DNA from: Bacillota bacterium
GTDB lineage: Bacteria > Bacillota > Clostridia > Acetivibrionales > DSM-1351
Reading direction: 5' to 3'
Assembly (NCBI GenBank): GCA_023426005.1
Contig: JAFABO010000069.1
Coordinates: 1-7,146, forward strand
Length of the DNA: 7,146 nt
Below are positions 5,739 to 7,146 of the stretch, piece by piece (position 1 is the first letter of the stretch; each line of letters starts with the position of its first letter). The notes under the pieces were generated by a model, which did no database searches, was not told the origin of the DNA, and saw nothing but the letters and a program-made list of their open reading frames with translations. Both the position numbers and the translations under genes were made by a program.

Positions 5739-7055
5739 TCAATTCCTCTTTTTATCTTTAAAACACCAGGAGAAATATGCAGCACAGCAAAGGATCATTA
5801 ATCCTGATATTCCAAAAACAATCAACATATTATCCAAAACTGTTACTTTAATGTCTATCTTTATACCGCTCAAAGCTCCCACCACAACTGAGCCCATCAG
5901 GGCACTGAAAAAACCGGCAGCTCCGGCTAAAGCCGCATTAAAGCCTACAAACACCGTCCTTCCCTCCTGAGGTGCATATTTAAACTGGATATTAAACAGG
6001 GACAGATTAACTCCTGCCCAGCCTATACCCGCAAGCACCTGAACAAAAGGTATTATAAGAAAATAAGTACTATGGTTAATGAAGCTCCAGGTAACATGGA
6101 CTATGCCCAATACTGTCATTGAAGCAACTACAGTAAATTCCCAGCTCCTTTTTTCCGAAATCCGGCCCCATATTCTCGCCGAATAAGACTGAACACAGGA
6201 TAATATTATTCCAATAACCATTATATACGTATATGAAAGCTTCAAGCCATTAACCATATATACCGAAAAAAACGGCAGTGAAAACTGTACGCTTAGATTC
6301 CATAGAATATTGAGCAGCACGACCTTCCGAAACTGCTTGTCCCTCAGAGGTATGGAAATCAGCCTCTTTATATCCAGGGTCTGATCGTATGGTTTGACCT
6401 CAGGTTCCTTGATCCTTTTCAGTGTTAAAACATTAAACAGTGTAATAATCAGCGCAACTGAAAATACCACCACAAATCCCAAATAATCCTGATTGTGTAA
6501 TTTGAACAAGTCCAATATCCTGCCCATCACCAGGGACACTACCGCTGCTGAGGCAAGTATGCACATATCTCTCAACCCAAAGTATCTTCCCCGCAGTTTT
6601 TCAGGAACAAGGCTGATTATCCAGCTGGCGGAGGCAGGTGTCAAAAACCCTGAGGCACAATACGCCAGAAAATACATGCTGCCCAAAATCAGCAGCCTTG
6701 CAGGCTTACTGTCAGTTACAAAAGGTATAAACATCATCAGGCATAAAAGTGTCCTGTAAAACAGGCACAGTGCCACAATCAGCGGCCTTCTCCTGGGCAG
6801 TTTCTCAAGTACCAGAGGACTGAACATCTGTATTATATTAGCCAACAGCGGGAGGGCCATTATTATTCCGTTAAACTGCTCGTTAGCTCCCAGATAACTG
6901 GCATAGCCCACTAAAAAGGCTCCACTGGTCAATGTAAAAATAGCATTTGCAAGACAGCCCTCAAGTACGAATCTCCGTCTGCTGAGTTCCAGGTTATCGT
7001 CAGTTACAGTTCTACTGACAAGACCAAGTTTGTCAAAAATATACCTTATGCCCAT
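5739..7055 (-). CDS. Major facilitator superfamily (MFS) transporter, substrate unknown
   Basis: This is an integral membrane permease with about 12 hydrophobic helices in two halves, separated by a charged cytoplasmic loop (about 217-250, LKRIKEPEVKPYDQTLDIKR). A polar N-terminal segment of about 35 residues precedes helix 1. The loop 2-3 motif of MFS proteins is degenerate (VLEKLPRRRPL, about 88-98), with a second copy-like loop in the C-terminal half (RIWGRISEKRSW, 299-310) and a basic PEKLRGRYFGLR (156-167). The frame opens at GTG 7070, which lacks a ribosome binding site; ATG at 7053-7055 has GGGGG about 8 nt upstream and gives 438 aa. No terminator separates it from the tRNA gene. It resembles uncharacterised clostridial MFS proteins. 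Sugar uptake or drug efflux are both possible, and nothing in the window decides between them. Confidence 0.85.
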   Translation of the reverse strand: MGIRYIFDKLGLVSRTVTDDNLELSRRRFVLEGCLANAIFTLTSGAFLVGYASYLGANEQFNGIIMALPLLANIIQMFSPLVLEKLPRRRPLIVALCLFYRTLLCLMMFIPFVTDSKPARLLILGSMYFLAYCASGFLTPASASWIISLVPEKLRGRYFGLRDMCILASAAVVSLVMGRILDLFKLHNQDYLGFVVVFSVALIITLFNVLTLKRIKEPEVKPYDQTLDIKRLISIPLRDKQFRKVVLLNILWNLSVQFSLPFFSVYMVNGLKLSYTYIMVIGIILSCVQSYSARIWGRISEKRSWEFTVVASMTVLGIVHVTWSFINHSTYFLIIPFVQVLAGIGWAGVNLSLFNIQFKYAPQEGRTVFVGFNAALAGAAGFFSALMGSVVVGALSGIKIDIKVTVLDNMLIVFGISGLMILCCAAYFSWCFKDKKRN

Positions 7056-7090
7056 GTATGTAGCCCCCACTATAAATATGCTGCGACAAA

Positions 7091-7096
7091 ATTATA
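7091..7096 (-). promoter_or_regulatory. Possible -10 of the MFS gene promoter
   Basis: A perfect TATAAT lies on the minus strand about 35 bp upstream of the preferred MFS start. The hexamer 17 bp further upstream is ATTTCA, matching TTGACA at only three positions. The assignment is tentative because AT-rich upstream DNA gives such hexamers by chance. Confidence 0.35.
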
Positions 7097-7146
7097 CGAC
7101 GAAAAATTTTATATGAAATAATTATGACTTGGCAGATCGTTCGCTT

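Overview
The window looks like a chromosomal segment of a low-GC Gram-positive anaerobe, probably a clostridium. This is inferred from AT-rich intergenic DNA, Shine-Dalgarno-led genes, a lipoprotein-type solute-binding protein, YesM/YesN-type signalling and a tRNA gene with encoded CCA. The genus cannot be fixed from this sequence. All genes lie on the minus strand, so transcription runs from high to low coordinates.

From right to left: a 12-helix MFS permease (5739-7055) of unknown substrate is followed directly by a tRNA-Val(GAC) gene (5598-5674) with a consensus promoter and its own terminator. A regulatory region of about 400 bp follows (5182-5597). It holds a second intrinsic terminator, a near-perfect inverted repeat, repeated AGTAAATTT-type motifs, and a promoter with a good -10 but a poor -35. 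This promoter drives a carbohydrate ABC importer of the CUT1 type: substrate-binding lipoprotein (3853-5181), MalF-like permease (2875-3771) and MalG-like permease (2049-2885). A strong hairpin without a U-tract lies between the binding-protein and first permease genes. The two permease genes overlap by 11 bp.

Downstream, after a 116-bp gap with its own extended -10 promoter, come a YesM-type sensor histidine kinase (156-1919) and the first 29 codons of its response regulator (1-89), which runs off the left edge.

The five left-hand genes form a sense-and-import module: a Cache-type sensor kinase and its regulator probably control the adjacent oligosaccharide importer, whose weak -35 fits activator dependence. 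No ATPase gene is present, as is common for CUT1 systems that share an MsmX/UgpC-type ATPase encoded elsewhere. This architecture is known in cellulolytic and other clostridia. I see no clearly new system; the less ordinary signals are in the intergenic regions.
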